Assembly: GCA_050084515.1 (NCBI GenBank)
Contig: CM114274.1
Coordinates: forward strand, 11,222,001 to 11,286,000
Direction of reading: 5' to 3'
Length of the DNA: 64,000 nucleotides
DNA from: Blasia pusilla
Lineage: Eukaryota; Marchantiophyta; Marchantiopsida; Blasiales
Part shown: one piece after another, positions 35,473 to 46,360 of the stretch
Numbering within the stretch: position 1 is the stretch's first letter
Layout of the letters: every line of letters starts with the position of its first letter
Notes under the pieces: generated by a model
Told to the model about the DNA's origin: nothing
Database searches by the model: none
Seen by the model: only the letters and a program-made list of their open reading frames with translations
Program-made: the position numbers and the translations under genes

Positions 35473-35607
35473 CATTACGTGGTCTTGATGTACATGTGTC
35501 AATGTATTTTTGAATGAGTAAGAATATACCTATGTATTGGGAAGATGGGTGGTGTTATTGTGTGGATATGAACCAATATAGATTTTGTAGTGATATGTAT
35601 GCGAATC
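35473..35607 (+). mobile_element. 3' part of LTR-A at the end of copy C
   Basis: GTGGTCTTGATGTACATG...GTGATATGTATGCG matches the last 135 bp of LTR-A (46855-46987 plus, 24521-24650 minus). It lies downstream of the PHD relic, so it is the 3' LTR of copy C with its 5' portion lost. It links LTR-A to the methyltransferase-bearing family. Confidence 0.65.
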
Positions 35608-35868
35608 TATCCTCTTCTTCAAGATTGTCCTATTCCTCAAGATGACTTCTTAAATCTCCACACATGCAAACATTTTACCAATTGAATAAATTTATCATTA
35701 ATCCCAAGAAGATGAATTTCCTAGTATCCATACTTTGTTCTCCACTATGGATTATACCCATCAATCATTTACATGAAGAAATAGACATTAAACTTCCTAC
35801 TATCTACAATTATTTTAATTTTTTATTATACCTCTGGAGAACTAATAGTCTTCCATCCTCCAAGTTCA

Positions 35869-35907
<39 letters not shown>

Positions 35908-36915
35908 TTTGATAAGATATGAGGTGCTCCACTTATGCTCTCACATTTTTCAAGCAAAACCTTAATTGTCTCTCTTTTGGGTCTATGGGTACTTCAGACT
36001 TCAATGGACTCTAGATTATCTTGATTGAAAGCCAATTGGAGTTTCAAACCATGAAGAATAGTATAGTCTAGCCTTGGGAAGGGAGGCATGACTCTACATC
36101 CAAGAAAGAATAATTTTATACCATTTGAGAATCAGGATAACATTCTTTCCATAATTTGGATTTATGTGGGAACAATTTAGATCCACATAGAGGAAGGGTT
36201 GTTCATGCCGTCTGAAGTTTCTAGTCATAGACCGGGATTCTATGCAATCATGGATGCCACAATACATAACTCCCCAGTAGTGTTGGGATCCCATTCCCAA
36301 GTCATGATTATAGCGCCATCCTTTTTATGATCGTGGAGGGGAAGAGAGTTTCACTACAATTATTCACCCGAAAGGTGTCATCTTGGAGTTGCTTATTCAT
36401 GCGCATGTTGCGGTTCGGATGCAGTCCGCTGCTTTGGCACCCATCTAGTACAAACCTCGTTTCCCTCCTGCTCTCACAATTACTGAAACCTGCAAGAATA
36501 TTTGCTGCACCAACGATCACTTGAACCTTTCAAGCAAACGTTTCCCGTTTCTCCGGCAAGGAGTTCAGGAGTTTAAGCTGGCTGGACTTAAAACCGTCAG
36601 GTGATCAGAGTACTCGAGTAAGAGGACCTAGAAAACCACACTGAAATGGAGGGTTTAGTTGGTCAGATGGACTTCCAATATTTCAGCCTCATAAGACTCA
36701 AATCTAGCCATTGGTGAGATACTCGTAGAAAACAGGCCAAAATAAGAATCCCCTTCCGAAGGGATTCCAATGAACTGAATAAACCTGCATGATAATCCAT
36801 CCAAACATGAAGCTTTTAATTATCCAAACGCATACTTAGTTTGGGGTGATGATCGATGCATGCCATAGACTTCTTGACCAGTAGGCGAGTTCTAGCTGTT
36901 GTACACCACCTACAT
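35608..36915. other. Intergenic, includes a short TA repeat
   Basis: A (TA)17 tract lies at 35872-35905. The rest shows no recognisable gene. The end nearest 36915 is probably the 3' UTR of the aspartyl protease gene on the minus strand. Confidence 0.5.
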
Positions 36916-37224
36916 CTAAGCCCTTTGCATATACACACTCTTAGTTGATTGAGAGAAAATCATCTTTATGTCCTTGAAAACATTGACACCTAGAAGAATT
37001 CTGCACCCGACGCTTCTCAGAGCTGGAATTTCACCAATTGCAAACTGAACTCCTTCAACTTTCAAATTCTTTCCTTGTTCATTTGCTCTTTCACTCTCCG
37101 AAGCAATAATGTTCACATCAATGTAACCACTTTTGAACTGCATTGATGCCATTGACCCTATGCCTCCCCCTCCAAGTGCAGGGCTTTTGCCTCTCTGTAT
37201 ATCAAATAGAACTGATGTCAGCAA
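36916..37224 (-). CDS. Aspartyl protease gene, last exon
   Basis: The exon starts after an AG acceptor (ATAG at 37225-37228) with LLTSVLFDIQRGKSP and ends at the TAG stop 36916-36918. It contains a glycine-rich turn (ALGGGGIGSMASMQF), YIDVNI, and ALRSVGCRILLGVNVFKDIK, which resembles the second-lobe end of aspartyl proteases (the ILLG...L/F hydrophobic strand). It joins in phase with the exon at 37428-37538. An acceptor at 37211 is also present but would break the frame. Confidence 0.7.
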   Translation of the reverse strand: MLTSVLFDIQRGKSPALGGGGIGSMASMQFKSGYIDVNIIASESERANEQGKNLKVEGVQFAIGEIPALRSVGCRILLGVNVFKDIKMIFSQSTKSVYMQRA

Positions 37225-37427
37225 CTATCATCTAACCACTCTCTGATACAATCATCCAACCAGGTCATGGACCTATTGTTGCAAGGCTACTACAGCACAC
37301 ATTACTTTATAAGTAAAGTACGAAATCATATTTCTTTTGCATTTAAGAAACCTGGTAAGGGAGAGTTTCCAAATCAATGAGCAGATTCACAACGACTCAA
37401 AGTACCAGGCCAGGAATGAGAACTCAC

Positions 37428-37538
37428 AAGAATAGTCTCTGAGACACCAGCCAATCCAGCAATGTCTGGACTTGCAACACACAGAGATGATCCCAGGTCT
37501 AGAAGGGCCAATTCAGGGCTAGCCAGCCCAAGTGCCAC
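37428..37538 (-). CDS. Aspartyl protease gene, penultimate exon
   Basis: The exon is bounded by ...GGAACAG acceptor and CTT|GTGAGT donor. It encodes VALGLASPELALLDLGSSL and then CVASPDIAGLAGVSETIL. LLDLGSS aligns with the second active-site loop (D-T/L-G-S) of bilobal aspartyl proteases, with Leu where Thr is usual. Its phase (0/0) fits both neighbours. Confidence 0.7.
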
Positions 37539-37687
37539 CTGTTCCATAGAACCAAAAAAAATCCCGTTAGGATCGAAGTTATTATGAATCCTCAGGAAAC
37601 AAAATTTTGTTACGCACAGCATGTACATGCATCATTCCGCCATGAAAGATTCAGATTTCTCATCTCACTGAGTTTCATGATGGTTAC

Positions 37688-37906
37688 CTTCACTCCAAGT
37701 ATTCCAAGTGTTATCTCTGAGGTCAAAACTTTTTCCATCATGTTCATATCGCACTCCCCTCTACTTGCAGCCCCAGGTGGATAAAAAGCCAGATTTTCTT
37801 TAACGAAGTCAAATTCCACATCAAACTGTGAGAGAATATTCAATCCCAGAAGACCTGCTGCAGATGGATCCCACCCTTGTAGCATAGTTTGGTCCATCAG
37901 AAGAGC
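37688..37906 (-). CDS. Aspartyl protease gene, middle exon
   Basis: The acceptor is TGTCCACAG and the donor is GAAG|GTAACC. The exon encodes ALLMDQTMLQGWDPSAAG, LLGLNILSQFDVEFDF and LAFYPPGAA. The G-L-L-G-x-x-x-L-S-x-F-D pattern is typical of the first lobe of aspartyl and retropepsin-like proteases (the flap-to-core strand), followed by the turn FDFVKENLAFYPP. Confidence 0.75.
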
Positions 37907-38033
37907 CTGTGGACACAAGAACATCTTACTACAACTTCAAGATGGAGTAGCCACTAAATCATGATGCCAGATGGTTTCCTAAAACTTGAAAAAACGAAAA
38001 CAAAGTTTAATAGTGGAATAGTGCTTTGAATAC

Positions 38034-38440
38034 CGAAATATTACTCATAGAATGATCCCCAACTTTCACATCTCGAAAGGATACACTCATATTTCTTTGA
38101 TTTGACAGGCCTCCTCCTAGCAGGGCCATTGACTGCTGGACTGGCTGGGGTGTCAGCTTCAGCTTCTCATAAACGATGGATGGATTGATGAGAGTAACTG
38201 TACTTCCTGTATCCAGAATAAAATTAAATGGTCCCTGATTATTTATCTTGAGAGGCACAAGAATATAGTTCTTGGGTGAATTTGCTGTGCTTTTTAGCCT
38301 TGTGATAGGTAGATGTGCCAATGTCTTGAAACTCTTGCTATTTCCAGAAACAGCCTTAGCACTTCTGTAGTTGCTCACTCGTGCAGTTGCCAAACGCATC
38401 ACAAGTTCTTGCTTCTCAAAACAGTCTGCATATGAAATGC
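38034..38440 (-). CDS. Aspartyl protease gene, exon with first active-site DTGS
   Basis: The acceptor is TTGGTGTGCAG (intron end at 38441) and the donor is TCG|GTATTC. The exon encodes ISYADCFEKQELVMRLATAR, a basic linker, then KNYILVPLKINNQGPFNFI and LDTGSTVTLINPSI: the catalytic aspartate of an aspartyl protease (DTGS) with its upstream strand. SMALLGGGLSNQ and VSFRDVKVGDHSMSNIS follow. The enzyme class cleaves proteins by an acid-base mechanism with two aspartates. The two-lobed layout (DTGS here, DLGS in 37428-37538) suggests a pepsin-like fold of retropepsin-like sequence. The specific substrate is unknown. Confidence 0.8.
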
Positions 38441-39253
38441 CTGCACACCAAACTCAGTCAGCTGACCATGACAATGGCACTATTTATGAGATATGCACTA
38501 GAAGATTCGTATGCTTCAAGACAGGTAAGAATATTGATTGCCACTGGACAACTTCTCAAAATCCCTGGAGAAAACCTAAGTCTGATCCCCGTTGACACCA
38601 TAGTCTGGTGATACCTGATAGACACTGAGACAAACTCACTACTCAAGCAGTTCACGAGGGATAATCTTGCAAACTAGGACTTTGAAGGAAGATAACTACT
38701 ATGTTAACCACAAAACCTCATGGAAGTGAAAATTTGATCCCCATTGATAGCACAATCTGGTAATGCATGCTACAGTACAAGGCAAACTCACTCACTCACT
38801 TAAAAAGCTCACAAGGTATATCTTGCTGTGTAAGACTATGCTGAAAAATATATACTACTCAATGATAAACCCAAAACCTTCATGGAAGACTGATCCTCAT
38901 TGAGAACAAAATCTGACATTGATTACTCAACCTGATTTAATCAAACACTAGTGTGCAGCCCGCGCTATGAGCTATGCACGGAGTTAATAGATCTTGAAGG
39001 TAAAAGACTTGCTCATGGTTCCCATGTGTGAGAGCAGTTTCTTAGATTTTTTTTGCTGCCTGGATGACACATGGGAAGCACTGGAGGCTATGAACAAATC
39101 AAGTAGGTATCCTAACTTGTAAGTATAGATTCTGTACAAGGTCTATCTTGTGAATGAAGGTTTGTGGTGCAAGTGCTACTCCTAGAATTCCAACTCCAAG
39201 ACTGGAGCTCAAATACAAAGCATATATCATCGAGATGAATCAGTAACCCTCAC

Positions 39254-39317
39254 CAAGATTTGAAAGCTCCAACTTAATTGCACTTGCTCGCATCTTTTCC
39301 ACTTGCTGTACTGCATT
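39254..39317 (-). CDS. Aspartyl protease gene, short coiled exon
   Basis: The acceptor is GGGGATTGCAG and the donor is CTTG|GTGAGG. The exon encodes NAVQQVEKMRASAIKLELSN then LG, likely a helical segment. The phase-1 end joins to the exon at 38440 to give a Gly codon followed by ISYADCF, in frame. Confidence 0.6.
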
Positions 39318-40896
39318 CTGCAATCCCCAATGGCTGCATACAATACAATTATCTAAACAGCAAGCAAGCAGAATGAATGGAGAAGAACAGATGTCAAACT
39401 CTCTGCAAACACCAACAATCACAAACTCTAATATACCTAGGTGAATCTAATCCGATCACCAAAAGAGAGATTAAGTACTCAAGGTTTGAAGGTTAAACTG
39501 CACAGTTTGTAAACTTTGCTTGTGATACTTTCCCAAGAAAAACTTGGATTGCATATGTGATTCGTTCATTTTGAAGTTCTAATATATTATTGGTCTCCAC
39601 AAGCTCTTCTGATGGACCTTTGGCCAGCAAATGTATACGTTTGTAGGATTGGAGAACCTTTGTTCCAATGAGTGGTTATGGTGATCTGAGAGGTCACTTA
39701 GAAGGCCTCGGCAGAGCAAACCGAGAGATTCAATTTCAAAATTAGATGAACCTGACTGGAAATCATCCAGGCACTACCCCGTACCTGTTCCAGTTGCTCT
39801 AACCAACTATAAACATCATAATGACTAACTATAACCTCACCAACAACAGAAGAAAACGAGCAGCATTTGAGTAATGAGTGTTGGGTTCAATTCCCCGAAG
39901 GGCATAATGTGGCTGAACAAAGGAACCCACCAAGGAGAAAACATCTGGCAGAAAACAGAACCTTGTGTGACAGCAGAGACCCAAAGAGAAGGCGTTTTAT
40001 GTACCCAGGTTATGAAGTAGACATGCATGGACAGGAAAAGAAAACATGAAGATAAAGGAAGAGCCAAGGGACACTAGGCAGGGGGTCCTGCCCCAAGCAT
40101 GGCAGACGTTCCCCTTCTCTCCTTACAATTAATGATCCACTTCAGAACAGAAATCTCAGGCAGCTAACTTGGATTCCAATTTCTCAGTTGACTACTCAAA
40201 GCCTAATCATATATATATTCCAAAAATTTTAAGAAGCCTCGAAGTATGGAGGCCCCAGGATTAATCAGAACTCCCTGAACTGGTGAGATGAAGTCAACAT
40301 ATCCCAGTCCAGTATCATTGCAATACACCCCGGGATTTAAGGCATTTGCACTCCAATTTCGATCAAGCTCATTCTTGGATTTGGATGGAATATTCTAATC
40401 TATGATTTCTACCTGCATCTATATAACCTGTGATGGACATTTGTGAAGGGCAGTTGTTATTGTCACAAATTTTCTTGAAACCCTCCAAGATTATTCTCCA
40501 TTACATTCAAATCACATTTCGCCCAAGAACAATTTGTTTCTGCCCTATCCCTTTTTACAGCCATTTTGCCCTCAACCCGAAACACTCACCATTACAGTGA
40601 AAGAAAACCGACATTATAATAATTCTGAGAATTTTAGCTTGAGATTGAATTCAACAATTCGTTAGGCATACCAGTAGAGTTTGTTCCATATGCCGTTCCT
40701 CACCATTGATGGTGGGCGAGGGGCCCGTGCATGAGTTCATGTCAAATGCTAGACTAAAGATCAGTTATTGAATCTATCTGATGCATACACATCTATACAA
40801 TAATTTGAGTTAAGTGGTTTTCCTGTACATGGGAAATCATTATTATATCAGGTGATGCCTTTTTCTGAAAAAGAAAAGGTGAAGAGAGAGGTTTAC

Positions 40897-40945
40897 CTTG
40901 TTTGACTAGAAGATCAGATGACTCTGCTGCTACAGATAAGAATAC
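40897..40945 (-). CDS. Aspartyl protease gene, candidate exon
   Basis: The acceptor is TTCCATTTAG and the donor is CAAG|GTAAAC. In the most plausible frame the exon encodes VFLSVAAESSDLLVKQ. Phases do not connect directly to the exon at 39317, so an exon is missing from this model or the frame is wrong. Confidence 0.35.
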
Positions 40946-41659
40946 CTAAATGGAACACCAGAAAATGCTTGAAATTGTTGACTAATTTAGGAACAACTAT
41001 ATAATAGCAATAGCAGGAGTGATGTTCATAATAGGACAGTAGAAAGAAAAACACAGGAGTAATCAAAAGGAGGAGCGGAATAAGTTCATCTAGAGCTGGT
41101 AGTGACTGGAGGTGGAGGATACTAGCAATGGAACTCTGTTTTGTACCCCATAGAGATTATTCTTTTTGTAATTTTTACATGTAGATGTCATAGATTGATG
41201 AAAAGAATCAAAACAGTGTGGTAATCATGAGATTTGCCTCATGTGTTTCTGAGACATGGACCTTCTTATAATCCTACTGTTAGCATTGATCAAGTACTCA
41301 TCAAGATTCAACTGATATGTCACTTCGGACTACAAAATGTGTAGTTCGTTGCAATTGTGTACCAAACCATGATTACTATCCGGCTAGACCTTCACCATTA
41401 ACCTTAGTTTAGCTCAAAAACTCCAGGATGCTGGTTCTCGGTGTTCGTGAGACTTGCCATCAATTGGAGCACGACGATTCCTGTCATTAATTTAAGCTGA
41501 TTTCAGACCACAGCATGATCATGTCCGTGTGTGGATTTGTGTCCAAATGCTCTGAAGTTTCCACACCTCTTCATTTGGCTTCGCTCGAGGAAAGGTCTTC
41601 AGAAGTTTCAACAGAAACCAGTAGAAAGGTTTGAAACCCTGGTTGGCTCCATGTCTTAC

Positions 41660-41783
41660 CAGAAGTAACCAGTTGATCAAGGAGGTTGTTGATACTTTCC
41701 ATATGCAACAAATGGCAAATTGGGAAGGGGATAACCTTTGTATATTCCTGGAAGCTTTGTACAACTTCAAAAGGTGGTATCGT
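41660..41783 (-). CDS. Aspartyl protease gene, candidate exon
   Basis: The acceptor is TTGTCTGTAG and the donor is TCTG|GTAAGA. One frame encodes TIPPFEVVQSFQEYTKVIPF then HLLHMESINNLLDQLVTS, which looks like a soluble helical protein. A second frame is also open (RYHLLKLYKAS...). The choice of frame cannot be settled by eye. Confidence 0.4.
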
Positions 41784-42006
41784 CTACAGACAAGCATGGT
41801 TTGACAGTTCAAATGACACAAAAATGTCGACAAGAACTCTTATCATATCTCTGTGAAGCAGGCTAACTGCATCAATTTCTTTTGGGTCCCCCATGCTCTA
41901 TGCTCTTGTTTACAAATTCAAGTGATTGTCTATACAACACATGGAATCTCTAAAGTAGACACTGTTTGTTGAGAGGCTCCAAGTTCACTACAGATCAAGA
42001 TATGTT

Positions 42007-42233
42007 CTACAGTTCCCGAGTAGCCTTAGGGTTGAGAATATTAATGCCGACTCCAGTAGTGAGACCTAGAGCACCTAATGCAAGGTCTTTGTAGCAGAAC
42101 CTCCGGAAGACTTCACACAGCACAAGGTAAACTACTGTCAAAAATGCCATGCAAGTAACACTAAAACTTATGCGACCACTAAAGAGAAATAGCTCTGTGA
42201 GCTGCAGAGTCAAGCTAGACTGAAGATAGCACA
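42007..42233 (-). CDS. Candidate membrane-spanning exon of the aspartyl protease gene
   Basis: After a CTATCTTCAG acceptor the frame encodes SSLTLQLTELFLFSGRISFS, a hydrophobic span FSVTCMAFLTVVYLVLCEVF, then RRFCYKDLALGALGLTTGVG and a stop at 42007-42009. It could be an internal membrane-anchor exon with a donor before the stop (weak GT or GC sites at about 42055-42080), or the end of a separate transcript. Low certainty. Confidence 0.3.
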
Positions 42234-43423
42234 ATGAATGAAAATAATTGTCGATCTTAAGGTCATATCTGAGTGACGAAACCTACCACATTGGTTCAAG
42301 ATGGCTGTCAAACTGAGTTGAAGAGGAAAGTCCATACATGGGGTAGGATTATGGCGCTTATCAGGGAGCGTACAAAATCAAAATGCTGTCAGGATAAATA
42401 CTGCCACTGTCTTGACGTTTTCGCCATTGTTTTTTTTTTTTAATTAATGGACCAGTGGCACTCATCCTATGAGCATATCCGTTGTTAAGCCATCAGTTAA
42501 CCGTGCATACAGGATGGCTCGGTTGATTAGATAGAACCAAATCACGCTTATCACACTGTGTCTTTTGTCCTGTACTTGAGATGGACTCAACTTGGAGGAC
42601 ACAGTTGGGGACAGAACCTAAACCAGCAATTCACCCCATCATTAACAGCTTCAAGAAATGTGATGGGTTACTTAATGTAGCACGTGGATAGTTGTAAACG
42701 TTCATTGGAATCCATTTATTGTTTCCATGTACTGGCACATACGCGAACCGCTACAATTAGCAGGGGAGATTTGGCCCTCGGAACCAAAAATGCCAGGCTC
42801 GCTCAGAGATCATCTTCCAGGCATGGATGTGGAGCTTCAAGGATTTTCGTCTCCACACGAGGTGGTCCCACCAAACTAGCAGCTCCTAAAACCCTCACAT
42901 CATCTAATTTCGAAGTACTCACCACAAGGTCTCCGACTATGTTCCCAATACCACTTCCTGAATGAGAATCCCTCCGATGTGTATGATTAGCGGTCACTTT
43001 TGAGTGACTGGCATTATTCTTGAGCGTCTGGCACCCAGTCATTCAGGAAAATCGTTCACAACAAGTCGACACTCTACATACTCCTCTCATTAGTAGAAGC
43101 CTAGAGCGATCTCTCGAGTCTAGAGATGAGAAAACAAATCGTGTCATGTGTGCATTCAGCGAACTCGGGCAAGTTCAGAAGGAGATAAAGCCTGTAATTT
43201 GTGGCGTTTGCGGTTATCAATAATGACTTGTTCCTGGCCAGTAAATTTGATGAAGGGTAAGCTGTTTCGTATCTGGATCTGAAATTCTCGCCAAAATGCT
43301 AACAAACGAAATTCTTCCTACGAACTCCGAAGTACTGTTCTGACTCCTAAGCACGGCCACAGCAGACAGGAGTTCCTGAGAGCAACGATATTTAGCAGCG
43401 ATGTACTGGAGAATTTTCTAAAC

Positions 43424-43704
43424 CTGGAGCACAATCGAATCACTGTCGGGCGCGGATTTCACGCGGATTTCAAACTTCCTTCGGCGCAGCGTCTCGCACC
43501 GCCATCCGCCGCTCCAGACACCACCTGCGCTTGCCGCATTCCGCCATGTCCAGCAGACAGACGACCTGTTCCCCATCAGATACCTCCTGTTCCGATCCCC
43601 GACCGTAATTCTCCTCCCCAAGCTCCCACAACAACGCGAGCAACCGGCGCCCCAGCGCACGCCCGCCATGGCCTCCATTCTCCCTGTCGATCTCTTCTGT
43701 GTCA
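43424..43704 (-). CDS. Aspartyl protease gene, candidate first exon with organelle-type leader
   Basis: On the minus strand ATGs lie at about 43703 and 43676, then GCCATGG at about 43670; the last has the best start context. The exon encodes MAGVRWGAGCSRCCGSLGRR, then Arg/Ser/Trp-rich residues poor in acidic residues until RVKSAPDSDSIVLQ, and ends at a CCAG|GTTTAG donor. Lack of acids and abundance of Arg and Ser are what plastid or mitochondrial leaders look like (inference). It lies in a GC-rich, CpG-containing island. Its link to the protease exons 4-6 kb downstream is by strand and position only. Confidence 0.4.
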
Positions 43705-43726
43705 ATCGCGCTTCAAATTTCAGCCC

Positions 43727-43930
43727 ATGCGCTGCTCTCCGTCATCGCTGAAATCCGTCCGCTTCCAGCCGCAAATCGCCGCCATGAGACAGAGCCTCAT
43801 CAATCAAGTCCTACGCACCGGAAACGCGATAGCCATATCCACTTCTGTGCGAGGAATTTCAAAAGTGGAGGAAGAGACGAAGGGATCCAAAACTCCCGGG
43901 AGAAGGGCCCGGAAGACTTTATATAAATAA
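43727..43930 (+). CDS. Divergent short frame with leader-like sequence
   Basis: This is a 67-codon frame starting just upstream of, and divergent from, the presumed protease exon 1: MRCSPSSLKSVRFQPQIAAM then LINQVLRTGNAIAISTSVRG and a basic end. The Arg/Ser-rich amphipathic start resembles an organelle leader. It could equally be 5' UTR of the minus-strand gene. AT-rich DNA begins immediately after. Confidence 0.2.
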   Translation: MRCSPSSLKSVRFQPQIAAMRQSLINQVLRTGNAIAISTSVRGISKVEEETKGSKTPGRRARKTLYK

Positions 43931-44992
43931 ACATATTTAATTAGTTAGATTTATTCTATTGTGATATTTTAAGGAGAGAAAAAAATCATGATCATGTTTC
44001 CTTTTTGAATTCTCTTGAAAGACTTTCATGACTTTTTCTATTTTATTTTATTACGTGTGCCCAGAAATAATTTGGGCCTATATTGAAATCCATTTCATAT
44101 TTAATTAGTACTAGTGAGCATACTCGTGATTTTAAAAATATATATAATTTTCAATAATTTAAATATTTTTCATTTTTTAATCTGAAAAGAGTAATAAAAA
44201 ATTTATTTTTTAAAATAATTTTATTCTTTCAGCAAATCTTAAATAATATCCTACTTCCTTAAATAATTTCATTCTTCCATAAAATTTTAAACCACACTTT
44301 TTCTTCCCATCCATTCTTCGAACCAAAATAAAATTTAATAATTTAATTAAGAGTTAATTTTTATAAATTAAATCAGTTATTTTTTCATTAAATTTTATTT
44401 TTCTTTCCAAAAATATCAAATGTGGATTAATTGATTTTTTTAGTAATCATATTTCTCATCTTAAATTTTAAATATAATTTATATTTTCTTAAACCTTAGA
44501 AAAATAATAACATTCCATTTTTCGAAATAATTCCACTCTTCAATTACAACTTAAATATACTCCACTCCCCTATATATTCCACCCTTCCATAAAATCTAAA
44601 CAATACCTACTATTTCTCAATTAAAATTCATTTTCACTTCCCATCAAATCTATATTATTATTGGAGAATGCCTTCTTGATTTGCAAATACTTCTTTGCCT
44701 AACATGCCAGATGCATGGTTTCTCTAGGTGTTGTCTCATTGGATAATAGGGAGAGATTATAAAGGGGTGAATTTAAATTTTAAATGAAATTTATCTAGGG
44801 GTGACTTTAAAACTATGTAATGGCTACCTACTTTTTATGATTTTTCCTCATTTATTTCAACTATAGATTGGTGATCATATTTCCTTTATCAAACCGAGAA
44901 ATACTATTGGCTTAGTACAAGAAATGTGATCACCAATTTGCAATCAAATTTGATATCCTAAACATGCCATAAAGTCATAAAGACTCTAGTGA
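43931..44992. other. AT-rich spacer
   Basis: There is no gene. At its right edge, CTCTAGTG (44985-44992) read on the minus strand gives CACTAGAGTCTTTATGAC, a CACTA-like terminus. Confidence 0.5.
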
Positions 44993-45309
44993 TGTGCAGT
45001 CAAGAAGTCATTAATTGACTCAAGTAGTTATATGACTAATGAGTTATGAGTCACACATCGAGTCACTAAATTTAAAAATATAGTCATAAATTTACTCACA
45101 ATTCATTAAATTTTACAAATCCAAGCAAGAAACTAGTGCAATAAACCACACATTACTTGAATTAATCATAAAATTTCAAGATTTTGAGTTATCAACTAAG
45201 TTAATCCAATAAGTCAAAATATTTAATATGCTTTACTCATAAATAACCTAATGAGTCATAAATTATTTAAATAATGAGTCCAATGTTAAAATTTTCTAGC
45301 AAATCGACA

Positions 45310-45771
45310 AGTATTGTATGATATCGTCGAGGATCGTATGATGTCGTCAAGGAGGTCAAAGGATAACCTCAAGAGGTAAAGGATGACTTATTGTAGAGAG
45401 AGTAGATTTTCCCATATTTGTGGCTCATTTGGAATCATATTGAATAACTTACTATTTTATAGAAGTTTCTTGAAAATATTTAATTTTCTATTTTGGGAAG
45501 TGACTCTTGGCCCACTATTGCACGTCAAGAGCTAAGGAAGCGACTATGTACAAAGGTCGCCAAGTAGAGAGAAGAGGGAAGAGAGAGTTTGAGAACTCAT
45601 CTCTCTTTGTTGAACCTCTTTTCATGAGACGGTAGAGCAATGCTTTGAGATTAATTGGAAATTTTTTTGGTAAATTATCGTGCATTCGTGTAGATGTCAT
45701 GAGTGAAATTGATATCTTGTGTTTATGTGCGTGGATGGTAATAGCGAATATGTATGCACACAATCGAGCAC
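45310..45771 (+). mobile_element. Degenerate LTR-B copy
   Basis: It aligns with the solo LTR at 20063 through GTGGCTCATTTGGAATCATATTGA, ACTTACTATTTTA, CACGTCAAGAGC and CTCTCTTTGTTGAACCTCTT, and ends near ATAGCGAATATGTATGCACACA. Its first bases are altered (the TGTCAC start is not recognisable) and internal parts are lost. Confidence 0.65.
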
Positions 45772-45789
45772 ACAATACAAAGATGACTA

Positions 45790-46037
45790 AATGACTCATA
45801 ATAGGACTAAACAAGGCATGAGTTTTAGAAAACTTGAGTTTTAATTCACTAAATGATTCATAATATGACTAAATAAGGCATGAGTTTTAGAAAACTTGAG
45901 TTATAAATCACTAAATGACTCATAATATGACTAAATAAGGCATGAGTTTTAGAAAACTTGAGTTATAAATCACTAAATGACTCATAATATGACTAAATAA
46001 GGCATGAGTTTTAGAAAACTTGAGTAAAAAATCACTA
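45790..46037. repeat. Four exact-length 62-bp tandem repeats
   Basis: AATGACTCATAATATGACTA recurs at 45790, 45852, 45914 and 45976, and a partial fifth unit starts at 46038; spacing is always 62 bp. Each unit includes AAGGCATGAGTTTTAGAAAA. Units 2-4 are almost identical, unit 1 slightly diverged. Confidence 0.9.
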
Positions 46038-46360
46038 AATGGGTCATCATTTTAGATACTTTGAGTCATCTACTAACTCATTAGAAAGAGAATGTAGATT
46101 TCCAGATCATTGGTGATGTGGAAAAAATTTATATTTTCTCCACATTACATGAATGGAGCATATTAGTCATCAAGCACCATGCCAAACTAAGCAACAACAA
46201 TTTACTTAAGTCAGTAAAGTCATGGCAATATATGACTTGTCTTTTAAGACGAGAGGAGTCGTTAAAACTCATTAGTTATTTTTATTCGTAGTTTCTACCA
46301 TATAACCTAAGGGAGTCATTTTTTTCTTGTCATAAAAATGATGGTTTCTTCTATTGGAAG

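Larger units (their letters stand above)
32150..35607 (+). mobile_element. Ty3/gypsy element with methyltransferase domain, old copy C
   Basis: This is the third, heavily mutated copy. It starts inside the methyltransferase N-terminus (GGTGCTAGATGTTTTTGG at 32192, encoding VLDVFGK in place of VLDLFGG) and runs through methyltransferase (to about 33000), spacer, reverse transcriptase (33460-34370, with CYIDDI near 33870), RNase H (about 34300-34560), a shortened integrase (34560-34900), the C-terminal domain (35000-35230), a PHD-like finger (35245-35400) and an LTR-A 3' part (35473-35607). Stops and indels are frequent in every domain. Its higher AT content than copies A and B fits long decay by C-to-T change. 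Confidence 0.8.
44993..46356. mobile_element. CACTA-like non-autonomous DNA, with nested LTR-B
   Basis: The region is full of AGTCAT/ATGACT words. It ends at 46356 with a terminus that on the minus strand reads CAATAGAAGAAACC, close to the CACTAGAAGAAATAGG left end at 14658. LTR-B (45310-45771) sits inside it. It holds the 62-bp tandem repeats at 45790-46037. No transposase is present. Confidence 0.5.

Noticed and set aside
45790-46037. CRISPR-like regular repeats
   Set aside because: The 62-bp units are directly adjacent, with no unique spacers, and the DNA is clearly eukaryotic.
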